64,000 bases of DNA from Sugiyamaella lignohabitans (GCF_001640025.1 NC_031673.1:1612001-1676000), one strand, 5' to 3'. Shown: positions 21,181-32,050, numbered from the stretch's first letter. Notes: generated by a model from the letters alone, not told the origin. Numbers and translations: made by a program.

Positions 21181-23358
21181 ATGGCGTCTAATAGTATGTA
21201 CAGTGAAGAGTATTTCGACTGATATTATTTGAGAGGCATCCAAACGTCTTTGTTGAACCTCATCACAGTATCGATTCTTGTAGAATTGTCGATCTATGAT
21301 TCGAGGAGAGCAGTAGCGAGGCTTGGATGTTTTCTCGAAATACAACAGAAGGACTAACATTTAAAAGAAACCCCGTCAGGGTATCCAGTATTTCCACCGG
21401 GGTTCATTCCGAATGCCCAACAGATACAGCAATTCCAGCGGCAACATCAGGAACAACTTCGTCAACAGCAGATGGCGGTGCTTCAGCAACATAGGCAACA
21501 GCAACAGCTAAAGTTGGAGAGAGAAATAATAGAACTACGAGAAAAAAACGCTGTCGACAAGAAGAAAGAAGCAGTAGCAAAACTGAAAGAATTGTTTGAA
21601 GACTTACGCGTGATAGCCAACAGTAGTGGAGTATTGTCTGAGGAGATTATCCGTGCTTCTATAGTACCAGTTGAGAACTTACAGCCAGGAGCTCACGAGA
21701 AGCTTCTTGAACGGAGGCAGGAAAAGGAAAAAGATGACGACGAGTCTCATGGCACCGATAATGATGAACAAGTGGAAGAAGACACTGAAAATCTGAGTTC
21801 GGTTGATAAGAAACTGGAATCTGGGAAATACAAAGACGACGTGTACGCTCTCTACCACGATATCAAACTTGCAACAATTGCTAATCTCATAAAATATCCT
21901 ATTGGCAGCGAAAAGTACACTCAAATTAACGACTTTTTCAAGTTTCTATCTGACTGTATGTTCCGTGAAGCAGTACGACTGGGTCTTCTTGAAGAGTACA
22001 AGGGTGAGCATGAAGCTGAAAGCAAAGAACAAGCCGAATCTGAGGAAACTACCATGAATAGAGGTGTGACCACAAGACGGTCGGCTGCGGGTCTGGGTAC
22101 TGAGAAGCCGGCAGCGACAGATGGAACAAATGGAACAAATGTAAAATTGGAAGCAAATGGCCGATTGAAAACGAATAAAAAGAAGCTTACTCAAGAGGAG
22201 TATTATGCAGAAGAAAGAGATCGCTTTGAAAGCGATATTTTTAATGGATTCAAGAAGATTTTTTCGGATGTGATGGAGTTCTACGGAGAAGCATACTACA
22301 TCATGGGCCAGCAAGGGCCGATGTTTTCGTCGTTAACCGGCAAAGCTGCCATCGACCCTCGAGAAACAGTAACCAGAGGACTGTTTAACACTGTACAAGT
22401 ATTACCACCTACCAAAGTACAAACCGGACCGTATCATTTGATGTATGTATCACCACCAGTAGCGACACGCATTCCGCATCCCTCATTACCTCCTTCGGAA
22501 ATATTACAATTTTATGTTCATCCTACTAATGCTCCATTACCCTCAACTAGATGGCTGAAATACGACTCATACTCATCATTTGCTCCTAGTAGTGACGATT
22601 TTGCAACTGTATTAAAGCGAGGCTCATCCGCCGCTGTGTGGTTGGACAAGGTAGGACTTCCTATAGCCGAAGAAGCAGCTGCCAAGAGAGAACAGGACGA
22701 GTACGACAACGAAAGCAATCCCGAAGATGATGAAGATGAGGATGAAGAAGACGAAGACGATCAGGCACAACAAGCGGAGGAAGATAGCGATGTGGAGATG
22801 AAAGATACTGGCTCTGATTTGGCAGGTGATTCTGTCAATAAATCTGTTGTACAGACTACCGAAGCTGCTGTGAAGACGGAAAGCGCAATCAGTCCATCGA
22901 CGTCAGATATAGTCAACAGAGAGGCTTCTCCTGGATCAAGTCCAGCATTGACCGTGGATGATGGTATCAATCTGCTACATGTACTAGAATGGTCACCGGC
23001 TAGTTTTGTTGATGACGATGAGATAGAGGCAGCTGCCAATGGAACGCAGGTCGAGCTAGTCAGCTGGCTTTTGCTAGAGTTACAGGACATGCAGAGAACG
23101 AGATTAGCCAGAGAAGATACTTCAGCGTTCATGATTCCTGAAAGGGAACGTCGACTGGCACTCAAAATCCAGAATATTCTTTCCCGTTTAATAGGTGAAA
23201 CAAATCCCAAAGATCTTGATCTATCGCTTTCGCATCTACTCCCGATCTTACAGACAAACTACGCAGGAACTCTGCCAGGTCCACCGGAACCAAAAACCTC
23301 ACAGGCGGGCAGATCGACTACCCGTACTCCTTCACGCCAGACACGCACTAAACGCTAA
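21181..23358 (+). CDS. RSC58: RSC chromatin-remodelling complex subunit Rsc58 (probably 2 exons)
   Basis: The secure part is the frame from ATG 21472 (628 residues). It matches Rsc58 in order: a bromodomain-like helix segment (YALYHDIKLATIANLI...FFKFLSDCMFREAVRLGLL), SLPPSEILQFYVHPTNAPLPSTRWLKYDSYSSFAPS, the WSPASFVDDDEIE segment and a basic C-terminus ending after VLQTNYAGTLPG-like sequence. RSC slides and ejects nucleosomes at promoters. The frame stays open upstream to 21358 without an ATG. I infer a 13-nt first exon 21181-21193 (ATG GCG TCT AAT A), donor GTATGT, branch ACTAAC at 21353-21358, acceptor AAAAG, and exon 2 from 21368, giving MASNKTPSGYPVFPPGF. The acceptor AAG is unusual. Without the intron, translation would start at 21472. 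Acidic low-complexity stretches fill the middle. Confidence 0.85.
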
Positions 23359-23396
23359 TTTAATAACGACTAGTATGACTTATATTTGTTATAGCT

Positions 23397-23449
23397 GCCT
23401 CCGGTGGCTGGGGCCCTGTCCCAGATCTTGTGGAGCTCGCTTTGCTAGC
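23397..23449 (+). repeat. GC double-hairpin element, decayed copy 1
   Basis: Head GCCTCCGGTGGCTGGGG is recognisable. The first stem is altered (GGGGCCCTGTCCC) and the tail reads GAGCTCGCTTTGCTAGC. It is the most diverged copy accepted into the family. Confidence 0.6.
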
Positions 23450-24347
23450 ACGTTGACTATGATAGAACATGGCTATTTGCTAACCGGAGTTCTGGCTCCG
23501 GCCCGTTGTTCTTCTGGTAGCTGAACCAGTTCGTACTTTAAAACAGTGATGAGAGGATGTAAAAGTCAAACTCGAGCTGCAGAGATAGAGGGTCTGCGAG
23601 CCCGGTATTGCCCCAGCATCCTCTAAGGAAAGATCTTATATTCCTTTGGACTTCTAGAGAAGATCGAGTTGTCCCTACTTTTAATATTGAATATCAGAAT
23701 GGCAGTAGTATTACATACAGTTACATGGATATGGTAGCAGCCGTCCAACCCACTTGAAAGCAGAGCAATTAGCCGTCGTGACTTAAAATAATATTTAGCT
23801 AAGCCCACAGAAAGATCTTCCTCAGGAGCTACATGACCAATTGTCCCTAAAGATATATTGAGGGAAGCGAGCTGTATTTATATTTCAGATTTGTGGTCTC
23901 TGCTAATCAGCGGCGGATAACAGCTGAGGTAGGTAATGCAACTCTGCTAGCAAAGGTCACTGAAGTGCAGGCTACAGATCGCCCATTGAAATTATATCAG
24001 GGGTAGCGAATATGCAGGGGTAGACGAGGAAGGGCCGATCAGTTGACCCGCACGGTACTGGGCTAAAAGTAATTGATTCAACGAGCAGATTACCTATCGT
24101 CCAGGATCTCTTTTTTTACTTGGCACGAAGTAGTAAGACAGGTCATTCTCAGGTTCTTTGGTGGTGAGCAATTGAATAAATTAGGTAGTGCAGCTCTGAT
24201 GTAGAAAAATAAGAGACGATGCAGATATCAATTGAACCGATTTCCAGCTGTCTAACATACCAAGTACGATGCTGACTAATCTTGAACAGAACACATCCCA
24301 GCCAAGGAGCCGAGTCAAGTGAGGAGCAATACCGGGACTCAGAAGCT

Positions 24348-24407
24348 CGACTCGAGCGTAGCGAGAGGAGCAACGGGGTCTGGGGCAAAGCCCCAGCCGC
24401 CGGAGGC
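24348..24407 (-). repeat. GC double-hairpin element, copy 2
   Basis: Complete copy on the minus strand with the CTCTCGC/GCTCGAG-type tail. The loop of the first stem is TTT in element orientation, instead of TCC, while the stem is intact. It ends 43 bp before the NRAMP stop codon, in its 3' region. Confidence 0.9.
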
Positions 24408-24450
24408 AGGTTGGTAAAAAGTGAAAATATTAATGCAATAGTACTTTTGT

Positions 24451-27400
24451 CTACATTTTAACGTCGGCGCCCAGCGCCATGGAGAGGATTAGGAAAGCAT
24501 TCAGCGAAGACACGAAGACGAAGATAAAGATGGCTATGCCGTTCGTGAGTTTGCTGTTGCTCATGTCAAGGTAAGCTACAGCAGGTGAGTTCGTGCCGAC
24601 AGTAGTTTCGTCAGTTTCAACTGCTGTATACCCGTCAGATCCAGAAGTGGTGACGGGGGTCCTGTCGGTGATGCGCACGCTCATGATCTTTTTGGATTGT
24701 GTGAAGTATAGCAATGGAGCTGATACAAATGGGAGTAGTAAACTGAGCACCACCTGACTGGCGTTGAGAACATCAGCCAGTCCTTTGCGTCCTACAAACA
24801 ATGCTACCAGCAGACATGGGGCTATAGCAATAGCACGTGTAATGAGTCGTCTAATCCACGGTTGGAATGACCAATGTAGGAATCCTTCTGAAACCATTTG
24901 TCCTGCCAGGGTACACACGATACCAGCCGACTGGCCAGAAAACAACAGAGCAAGAGCAAAGATAACTGCAGCAAAGTGACCGAGGTATTTCCAAAGCATG
25001 TCATAAATACTGAACAAATCGGCGTCCTCGGCTTCTGGCGAGTGGGCTAAAGTGGCTGCTGCCACGATAAGAATCGCACTGTTGACAAATATAGCGACAG
25101 TGAATAGCGACATGACGAGCTCTGCAATAGAGAAGTTCATGGCATATTTAATAGCATGAATACTGGGTCGGTACCGTGATGCCTCCCACGAGCTGTTGCT
25201 AGAATAGATCGATGCAGAAGAGGCGTGAAGAACTTCTTCAATCTCATCCTCAATGTCCTGGATAATGTTGGGTGTAGTGCCGCTCGAAGAGTCGTCAGAG
25301 AAGTAGCCATGCTTGGTATCGAACTCACGGAGTCTAGGTTGAACAAGTCCTGATCCGAGATATAAACTATGAGGCATAACAGTAGCTCCTAAAATACCAC
25401 ATGACATGTATAAACCATCAGATTCTACCAGCTCTGGAGATGGTAAAAATCCCTTTAGTACTGTACCAAGGCCAATAGGCCCGATGCTCATGAGTTCCAC
25501 TGCGAAACATAGCACCACTACAAATACTAGTACAGAAACCAGATATTCAAAGTAACGCACAAACTTGACAGGACCATTTGGTCGATATGCCATGAGTACT
25601 ATTAAAACGTCGAGAACCGTCAAAAGCACGCCTATCGCCAGAGGAATGTTAAATAAAATGTTCAGGGCAATGGCAGTACCTACTACTTCGGCCAAATCAG
25701 TGGCTATAATGGCGATTTCCGCCAAAATATAAATGGCTATACAGAGCCATCTGGGAAGGTGTTCTCGGCAATTTTGAGCCAAGTCGAGGCCCGTGACTGA
25801 TCCGAGCTTTACACAGAGGATTTGCAGAAACACAGCAAACACATTTGACAGTAGAATCACAAACAAATGCTTGTACTGATACATAGCACCCGCCGTCACA
25901 GCAGTCGAGTAATTACCTGGATCCAGGTATGCTACCGAGACCATAATGCCCGGACCAATGAATCGGGCATACTTGAACGCGACTTTACGCGAATGTGTAA
26001 TAATATAGTCGATTTTTTCTTTAAACGACATTGAACTGTTGAGAATAGATGACGAAGATGGAGAGTATGATCGTCCTGAACCGGTACTATTAGCTGTGCC
26101 ACTGCTGCCTCTTCTATCAATATTTGACTCGGCAGTGGTGCCAAGATCGGGTCCGCCTGGCATAGTTGTGTTTCTGTTGGGATCAGACAGACTCGGACCA
26201 CCAGGTGGATCGAGCTGTTCAGTAGTAGAAGTGCCGTATGAACTAATCGGAGCACTAGGTTTTAAATAGCTGTTTCTTCTTCTACTGGCAGGACTCGGAG
26301 TATCAGCAGATGTGGATGGTGTCATATCTGACGTGACTGTGTGAGTAGAATGCAAAGTTCGGGGTTTAGACCTTGAGCCAAACTGTGAGTTGAGGTTGGA
26401 TATGCTATTAGTGTCAACCTGTCCTTGCTCCCTCAGACGTCTAATATTATCAATCTGTTGGAGAAGTGGGATATTGGCAGAATACTGACTGGCTCTTGGA
26501 TCCAAATCAGTGCTATCAAAGTCGTCTTCGTCTTCGTCTATCGATTCGTTGCCGTACTCGCCGTCGTCCTGGCTCGTGTCAAAATCAAACGAATGACTAA
26601 ACTCTTCAGGAGGCTTGGTATTGAACCGAACTTTTTTAACAGCAACTGAGTTATTGTCCACTATGTTTTGCGGGGTGTTGGATAATGCAGACTGTAGTAA
26701 GCCCGAATCTGGACCCTTTGCCAGTACTAATCCCCTATTTAGTGAGAGATATTTAGGGTTAGGATCGTCGGGTGCGTCCGGGCGGTAATTAGCAGGGGGG
26801 TCGAGCGACGTGTACAGAATGGGAGCTGATTCTAGCAGACGTGATGATGAGGCGAGTGAGGCGGGTGAGGCGAGGGTTTCAGAGTCGTCTGATCCAGATC
26901 TAGGAGCAGCTGCGACAATTGCGGGGGTGACTAGACTCGAGTTAGGGGTTCCATGTACCGTAGTGGTTGGTTCTGTCGTGGCATTTCTAACGGCACCAGC
27001 AGAAGTCGTATATCGGACAGAGGAAACTGAACGAGAATCTGTTGGATACGACGAAGCAAATAATTTTGTAGTTGTAGATGACGTAGCATGATTTGATGTA
27101 AGTGGTGTAGTAGACCCACTAATAGAAGTTGTTGAATTAGCAGTAGAAGAATCAATAGAACTATTAATCGAATCTGTAGAACCGTTGATAGAATTCGTAG
27201 AACCAGCAATCGAAGCTGTAGTAGAGCCCTTAACAGAATGTGTCGAGGTCTTAGTAAGTGAAGTTGAAGGGGCAGTAGAAGAGCCAGTGGAAAAATCACC
27301 TGAAGAACCAGTGGAAGAACCACTAGAAATGGCAGCAGAAAGGGTAGTAGAAGTAGTAGTAGTATTGAGCGAATCGTTGACATCGCGTCGAGTCGCATCG

Positions 27401-27666
27401 CTACCGTCTCCATTTACTACCCCTCCACTGCCATGGGCGATTCCATCGTTGGTCAGATCACCATCACGTTTCTGTAGCAATGTAAAATCAGGTCCACCAC
27501 CACCAGCATCCTGAGTGGAATCCAAGTTCATATCATTTCCCCCACAGGTCCTGTCTTGATCTTTGTCAAACGATCGTCTCGTGTTGGTGTCGTTGTTGAA
27601 CAGTGGAGGGTTCTGGTTGTGTCCTATCCTGCCAGCAGGCTCTGTGTCTCGTGTTGGACAATTCAT
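24451..27666 (-). CDS. NRAMP-family divalent metal transporter (Smf-like) with very long N-terminus
   Basis: 1071 residues. The C-terminal ~510 residues are a complete NRAMP transporter: the metal-site motif DPGNYSTAV (582-590), GLDLAQNC, the second metal-site motif ATVMPHSLYLGS (762-772), and about ten to eleven hydrophobic segments from about 565 to the end. Such H+-coupled Mn/Fe carriers (Smf1-3 in yeast) sit in the plasma or endosomal membrane. The first ~545 residues are an unusual Ser/Thr/Gly/Asn-rich, probably disordered, cytosolic extension with degenerate Ser/Thr repeats (about 100-245) and an acidic stretch (about 365-390). S. cerevisiae Smf1 is 575 residues in total. Later in-frame Met codons (for example M546 at MSFKEKIDY) could give a normal-length protein, but 545 codons without a stop favour real translation. 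Confidence 0.9.
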   Translation of the reverse strand: MNCPTRDTEPAGRIGHNQNPPLFNNDTNTRRSFDKDQDRTCGGNDMNLDSTQDAGGGGPDFTLLQKRDGDLTNDGIAHGSGGVVNGDGSDATRRDVNDSLNTTTTSTTLSAAISSGSSTGSSGDFSTGSSTAPSTSLTKTSTHSVKGSTTASIAGSTNSINGSTDSINSSIDSSTANSTTSISGSTTPLTSNHATSSTTTKLFASSYPTDSRSVSSVRYTTSAGAVRNATTEPTTTVHGTPNSSLVTPAIVAAAPRSGSDDSETLASPASLASSSRLLESAPILYTSLDPPANYRPDAPDDPNPKYLSLNRGLVLAKGPDSGLLQSALSNTPQNIVDNNSVAVKKVRFNTKPPEEFSHSFDFDTSQDDGEYGNESIDEDEDDFDSTDLDPRASQYSANIPLLQQIDNIRRLREQGQVDTNSISNLNSQFGSRSKPRTLHSTHTVTSDMTPSTSADTPSPASRRRNSYLKPSAPISSYGTSTTEQLDPPGGPSLSDPNRNTTMPGGPDLGTTAESNIDRRGSSGTANSTGSGRSYSPSSSSILNSSMSFKEKIDYIITHSRKVAFKYARFIGPGIMVSVAYLDPGNYSTAVTAGAMYQYKHLFVILLSNVFAVFLQILCVKLGSVTGLDLAQNCREHLPRWLCIAIYILAEIAIIATDLAEVVGTAIALNILFNIPLAIGVLLTVLDVLIVLMAYRPNGPVKFVRYFEYLVSVLVFVVVLCFAVELMSIGPIGLGTVLKGFLPSPELVESDGLYMSCGILGATVMPHSLYLGSGLVQPRLREFDTKHGYFSDDSSSGTTPNIIQDIEDEIEEVLHASSASIYSSNSSWEASRYRPSIHAIKYAMNFSIAELVMSLFTVAIFVNSAILIVAAATLAHSPEAEDADLFSIYDMLWKYLGHFAAVIFALALLFSGQSAGIVCTLAGQMVSEGFLHWSFQPWIRRLITRAIAIAPCLLVALFVGRKGLADVLNASQVVLSLLLPFVSAPLLYFTQSKKIMSVRITDRTPVTTSGSDGYTAVETDETTVGTNSPAVAYLDMSNSKLTNGIAIFIFVFVSSLNAFLILSMALGADVKM

Positions 27667-28118
27667 TTTTCATGAGCTGCGTACTTTTTATAATAATTAT
27701 GCTGTGGTGGGAAATGTAGTTGGTGACCGCTTTGGTGGGTTTGTTGTGTATGTTTCAAATTAACTAGTAAAATTGCATGTCTCGGCCTTAATATTTATAT
27801 GCGTCTATAAATCTATATATCTATATATTTATATAAAACGTACATGTACAGATCTACCGCGATAAGGGCGATTACGGTGTCCAGACCGCTCGTCTGCATG
27901 AACCTGACCACCCCCTGAGTCCGGGTAGCATAGGCCAAAAAACCACCAACCGGCTTCGACCTGCTTCCAAACGGTACAATCAACCTCCAATTATCAACTG
28001 GCCACTCAAAACCCAATCTTATATAACATCTCGCCCCGCCAGATTAACTTTACCCCTCAAACTTTATTCTTCAACATTCACCCTCGGCTGATGGAATTGT
28101 AGACCGGGGGTGTCTGGT

Positions 28119-28180
28119 GCCTCCGGCGGCTGGGGCTCCGCCCCAGACCCCGCTGCTCCTCTCGCTTCGCTCGAGTCGGG
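28119..28180 (+). repeat. GC double-hairpin element, copy 3
   Basis: Full consensus copy: head GCCTCCGGCGGC, stem CTGGGGC-TCC-GCCCCAG, tail CTCTCGCTTCGCTCGAGTCGGG split by no change. It lies in the promoter region of the NRAMP gene. Confidence 0.95.
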
Positions 28181-29065
28181 CCTCGGGCTCCCCTGGAAGC
28201 TTGACTTTTGGTCTCGAGCTGCCTGTTATGCGAATAAGATTACCTTGTGGTTATATTTATTCAAGACCAAACAATGGTATATATCTAGTGATATTCAGCC
28301 GATTTCTTGTTTGCCGGTGGAAGTCTGCTCCTGGTTTTCCTATTCTCCTCTTCCTCTCCAGTGGTAGATAGTAGGGTGACTGGTCTGTAATATTTTGAAA
28401 ATCTTCAGCTGAAATATGGACAGCCAAGAAACCCCAGGAGGAAAAATAAATAGAAATTTCAGTGGTAAATACTGTATGAATGTTTATTGTTTTAGGGTCG
28501 TCGGCTGTGTTCAATGTTTTTTTCAGATGACGCAGTATGCAACTTTAAATTGCGATCGACGACGGATAGTCCCTAAAACATGTGCAATAGAATCCGAGCT
28601 ATAGCCGGAGACAGTTGGTCAAGTGATCCAAAAAGAGGTGGAAATAGTAGTGAAAAATAGCACGGAGACGTGTGAGCCGTGTTATAGTCATTTGGTTCTA
28701 ATAAATAGCGGGTATTGGAGCAAAAAGAAGATGTAATAACGATAGCAGTCCGACGGTTGGAGCCTTCAACAGCCAAGAATGCAGACTTGAAGTGCTTCCT
28801 ATTTTCTTCTTCTCTTAAGTATTACGAGTCTTTTTATGATAACAATTTTTTCCAAACAGTTCATAGAGAGTCTTTTATAATATATAATTTTTTAGATTGA
28901 TTTTTTAATGGAGATAAGAGTATGAGAGGTTGTGAAAAAGTCTCAAAGAGCCTCAAGAGGGTCTCAGAGGCCTAAGAGAGCACAGTTCCTTCCTCTGAGG
29001 CAGAAAGGCCTGATCCACTTTTACCCACCAAATCCAACACCGACCCTCCTGTCAGACGGTCCTAG

Positions 29066-29119
29066 CAAACGAGCGAAGCGAGCTACGGGGTCTGGGGCAG
29101 AGCCCCAGCCGCCGGAGGC
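29066..29119 (-). repeat. GC double-hairpin element, copy 4
   Basis: Minus-strand copy with intact first stem, loop TCT in element orientation, and a variant tail AGCTCGCTTCGCTCG. It lies about 280 bp upstream of the NIP1 start. Confidence 0.9.
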
Positions 29120-29244
29120 AGCAAACCACCCCCTGGATCGCCATTCCCAATGCAGGGACTGCGGCGGCGCCGCACCGGGGGTGAAAAGCGGCTAGCGTAA
29201 TTTAGAGACTGACTGCGTAGATGACGGCGGCGTAAGCCACACGG

Positions 29245-29254
29245 TGAAAAATTA
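29245..29254 (+). promoter_or_regulatory. RRPE-like word upstream of NIP1
   Basis: TGAAAAATTA is one base off TGAAAAWTTT and lies about 148 bp before the NIP1 start. It is supportive only as part of the pattern across ribosome and translation genes in this window. Confidence 0.3.
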
Positions 29255-29401
29255 ATCGGTGGAAAAAGTGCGAAAGGAGCTACGTTCACACGACAGGACA
29301 ACGAACGAGAACGCAAACGCGATTTTTTCGGACACAGCGTCGTTTGTATAAAAGACTCAACAAAAGGGATTTTTAGAATATCTCAGTGAGCCCGGCACAA
29401 C

Positions 29402-32050
29402 ATGTCCAAGTTTTTTGCTGGTTCTGATAGTGAGAGCTCGTCTTCGGACGAAGAACTGTACTCGTCCTCTGGAGAGGAGGATAAGGACGTTTCTTCCAGT
29501 GAAGAAGAATCTTCTGAAGAAGACGACTCTGAAGATGAGTCGAGTGATGAAGAATCCGACGAGGAAACTGGAGGTGCTAAAAAAGGTACTCCCGGTTATT
29601 ACATGAGAAATCAATTCTTGAAAGGAGGTTCTTCGGCTGGTGCTGATTCCGACGAAGAGTCGGAGGATGAGGGCAAAAGAATTGTCAAATCTGCTAAAGA
29701 CAAGCTTGTTGATGAGATTGATGCTTCGATCAAAGCCATTGAGAATGCCAAGAGAATCAACGATTGGGTGGCTATTTCTGGAGAATTCGACAAGGTCAAC
29801 CGTCTGGCCGAGCGTGCTGGTAAGCAATACAGTACCACTCCTCCTCAGTATATCAATATGTTAATGGAATTGGACGAGTTTGCTCAAGAGGCTGTTAAGA
29901 ACGAGAAACAGGCTAAAAAGAAGATGAATGCATCCAACAGCAGAGCCTTGAACACCATCAAGCAACGTATCAAGAAGACCTCTAAGGGCTTTGAGACTAA
30001 GATTGCTGCTTATAAGAGTGATCCCGAACTTTATCAACGTGAGTTGAAGGGTGAGACTACTCCTCAACCCGAGGCTACTGCCTCTTTCAAAAAGACCACT
30101 GTTGCCTCGACCACTAGCACCACTGTGGCTGCTGCTGATGATAACGACGGATTCTCCACCGTTGGTAAGGCCGGCAAGGTGCTTCAATACACTCCTGAAA
30201 ACATTTTCAAGACTCTTATTTCCATTGTCGAGTCTCGTGGTAAGAAGAATACTGATCGTGCTGAGCAGATCAAGACTCTTGAGGAACTCAACAAGGTGGC
30301 CACCACACCTTACCAAAAGATTTCTGTTCTTCTTATGTTGATTCCTATTAGATTCGATCTTACTTCTGCTGGTTCGGTCGTTCCTACTCAAAACTGGAAG
30401 GCTGCCGAACAAGATATTCGCGCTCTTTTCACTGTTCTAGAGGAGAATGCTTCTACATACCGAGTCAGCGAGTCTGCTAGCGAGCCTGAAGACATTGAGG
30501 AAGGACCCACTGCTGGTCCTGACGGAGTCAAAGAGATTCCTGGTAGTGTCACATCTCTTATTGAGCGTTTGGATGACGAGTTCACTCGTGCTCTTCAAAA
30601 CATCGATCCTCACACAACCGAATATGTTGATAGATTACGTGACGAGGCTGATCTGTACACACTGATTATTCGTGGCCAGTTGTACTTGGAATCCAGCCTA
30701 AAACAAGGTCAACAACCTCATACATCCGAGGCTCTTAGCCGACTTTTAGTGCGAAGGCTCGATCACATCTACTATAAACCCACTTCAGTTATTATCAATT
30801 CTGAGCGTGACGCCTGGGACAAGATCCGTAGTGCCGATGTCACCTCTAAACAACTCATTACTCCTAGAATCTCTGGTGATGTTGCTGTTACTGATAAGAG
30901 CTACACTATCCAACTTATCGATAGAATCTGTTCTGTCCTCTACCAACAACAAAGCACTATTTTCAGATCCAAGGCTATGTTGAGTCATATCTACCACTAT
31001 GCTTTGAACGACTACTATTTCAAGGCCCGTGACTTGTTTTTGATGTCGCATTTACAATCTTCCATCCACACTGCTGACCCCACCATCCAAGTCCTCTATA
31101 ACAGAGCTCTTGTACAGGTTGGTTTGTGTGCCTTTAGAATCGGTTTGATTGTCGAGTGTCAACAATCATTACAAGAGATCTGCTCTTCGTCCCGTCTCAA
31201 GGAGCTTCTTGGCCAAGGTGTCACCAAGTTCGGTCAAGTCAGTGCTCCTGATAAGCAGAGATTACTGCCCTTCCACATGCACATCAATCTCGAGTTGTTG
31301 GAGTGTGTCTACCTGACTGCCTCTCTTCTCATCGAGATCCCACTCATGGCCTCTCTCGGCAACTCTATCGATGCCAAGAAGAAGATTGTATCCAAGCCAT
31401 TCCGTAGAATGCTCGACTACCATGACAGACAAGTTTTCAGCGGACCTGCTGAAAACACCCGTGATCACATTATGCAAGCTGGTAAGGCCCTGTTGAACGG
31501 TGACTGGACCAGTTCTCGTGACTTGCTGACCTCGATCAAAATCTGGTCTTTGCTCAGCAATGCCGAAGAAATCAAGACCATGCTTGGCGTCAAGGTCCAA
31601 GAAGAGGGTCTCAGAACATACATTTTCAACTACGGCTCGTGTTACCAGTCACTGTCGATTTCCATACTGTCATCGCTGTTTGAGCTTTCCGAGCGCAAGG
31701 TGTCTGCTATTGTGTCCAAGATGATTGCTACTGAGGAGATCGCTGCTGCTCTTGATCAAAAGTCCAACTCGATTGTTTTCAGAAAGGGTGTTGAGCTCTC
31801 CAACTTGCAAGTTCTTGCCCAAGCTCTTGCCGACAAGTCCGTGCAACTGGCGGAAAGAAACGAGAGACTCGCTGCCGGTGGCCACCAGCTGTCTGAGCAA
31901 GGCAACACCAGCGGGCCAAACAAGCCCTCGGGACAATCTGGCCAGGGCGACCGTTACAACAACGACCGTTCGTCTAACCAAAGAGGCCAAAACAGACAGG
32001 GTAATAGCGGTCGTCGTGAGAACCAGCAGCCCAGACCCATCCGCGCTTAA
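29402..32050 (+). CDS. NIP1: translation initiation factor eIF3 subunit c (Nip1)
   Basis: 882 residues, single exon. eIF3c is a core scaffold of eIF3 that binds eIF1 and eIF5 and helps load the initiator tRNA complex on the 40S subunit. The N-terminus MSKFFAGSDSESSSSDEE followed by a Ser/Asp/Glu tract to about residue 55 is typical and carries likely CK2 sites. The family pattern continues with SKGFETKIAAYKSDPE and the region around HIYHYALNDYYFKARDLFLMSH. A PCI domain occupies about 560-780 (FNYGSCYQSLSI...LSERKVSAIVSKMIA...). The C-terminus is Gly/Arg/Asn/Gln-rich (RYNNDRSSNQRGQNRQGN). Codon use is strongly biased, as in highly expressed genes. The gene ends tail to tail with BLM10. Confidence 0.96.
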   Translation: MSKFFAGSDSESSSSDEELYSSSGEEDKDVSSSEEESSEEDDSEDESSDEESDEETGGAKKGTPGYYMRNQFLKGGSSAGADSDEESEDEGKRIVKSAKDKLVDEIDASIKAIENAKRINDWVAISGEFDKVNRLAERAGKQYSTTPPQYINMLMELDEFAQEAVKNEKQAKKKMNASNSRALNTIKQRIKKTSKGFETKIAAYKSDPELYQRELKGETTPQPEATASFKKTTVASTTSTTVAAADDNDGFSTVGKAGKVLQYTPENIFKTLISIVESRGKKNTDRAEQIKTLEELNKVATTPYQKISVLLMLIPIRFDLTSAGSVVPTQNWKAAEQDIRALFTVLEENASTYRVSESASEPEDIEEGPTAGPDGVKEIPGSVTSLIERLDDEFTRALQNIDPHTTEYVDRLRDEADLYTLIIRGQLYLESSLKQGQQPHTSEALSRLLVRRLDHIYYKPTSVIINSERDAWDKIRSADVTSKQLITPRISGDVAVTDKSYTIQLIDRICSVLYQQQSTIFRSKAMLSHIYHYALNDYYFKARDLFLMSHLQSSIHTADPTIQVLYNRALVQVGLCAFRIGLIVECQQSLQEICSSSRLKELLGQGVTKFGQVSAPDKQRLLPFHMHINLELLECVYLTASLLIEIPLMASLGNSIDAKKKIVSKPFRRMLDYHDRQVFSGPAENTRDHIMQAGKALLNGDWTSSRDLLTSIKIWSLLSNAEEIKTMLGVKVQEEGLRTYIFNYGSCYQSLSISILSSLFELSERKVSAIVSKMIATEEIAAALDQKSNSIVFRKGVELSNLQVLAQALADKSVQLAERNERLAAGGHQLSEQGNTSGPNKPSGQSGQGDRYNNDRSSNQRGQNRQGNSGRRENQQPRPIRA

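Larger units (their letters stand above)
23359..24450. other. tail-to-tail spacer RSC58/NRAMP gene
   Basis: About 1.1 kb between convergent genes. It holds a decayed GC double-hairpin element (23397-23449), a better preserved one in the opposite orientation (24348-24407) and, just before the latter, a stretch at about 24293-24345 that may be another decayed copy. No RNA gene was recognised. Confidence 0.6.
27667..29401. other. divergent promoter region NRAMP gene/NIP1
   Basis: About 1.7 kb between divergent genes. It holds two GC double-hairpin elements (28119-28180 and 29066-29119, opposite orientation, about 885 bp apart) and an RRPE-like word close to NIP1. Short AU-rich repeats (TATATCTATATATTTATATA) lie near 27810-27835. 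No RNA gene was recognised. Confidence 0.6.

Noticed and set aside
24293..24345. Additional decayed GC element beside copy 2
   Set aside because: Only scattered words (CCCAGCC, GAGTCAAGTGAGGAGCAA) match. Too diverged to count with confidence.
27940..27975. CGGCTTCGACC resembling a reversed tRNA B box
   Set aside because: Consensus mismatched and no acceptor or anticodon stems could be drawn.
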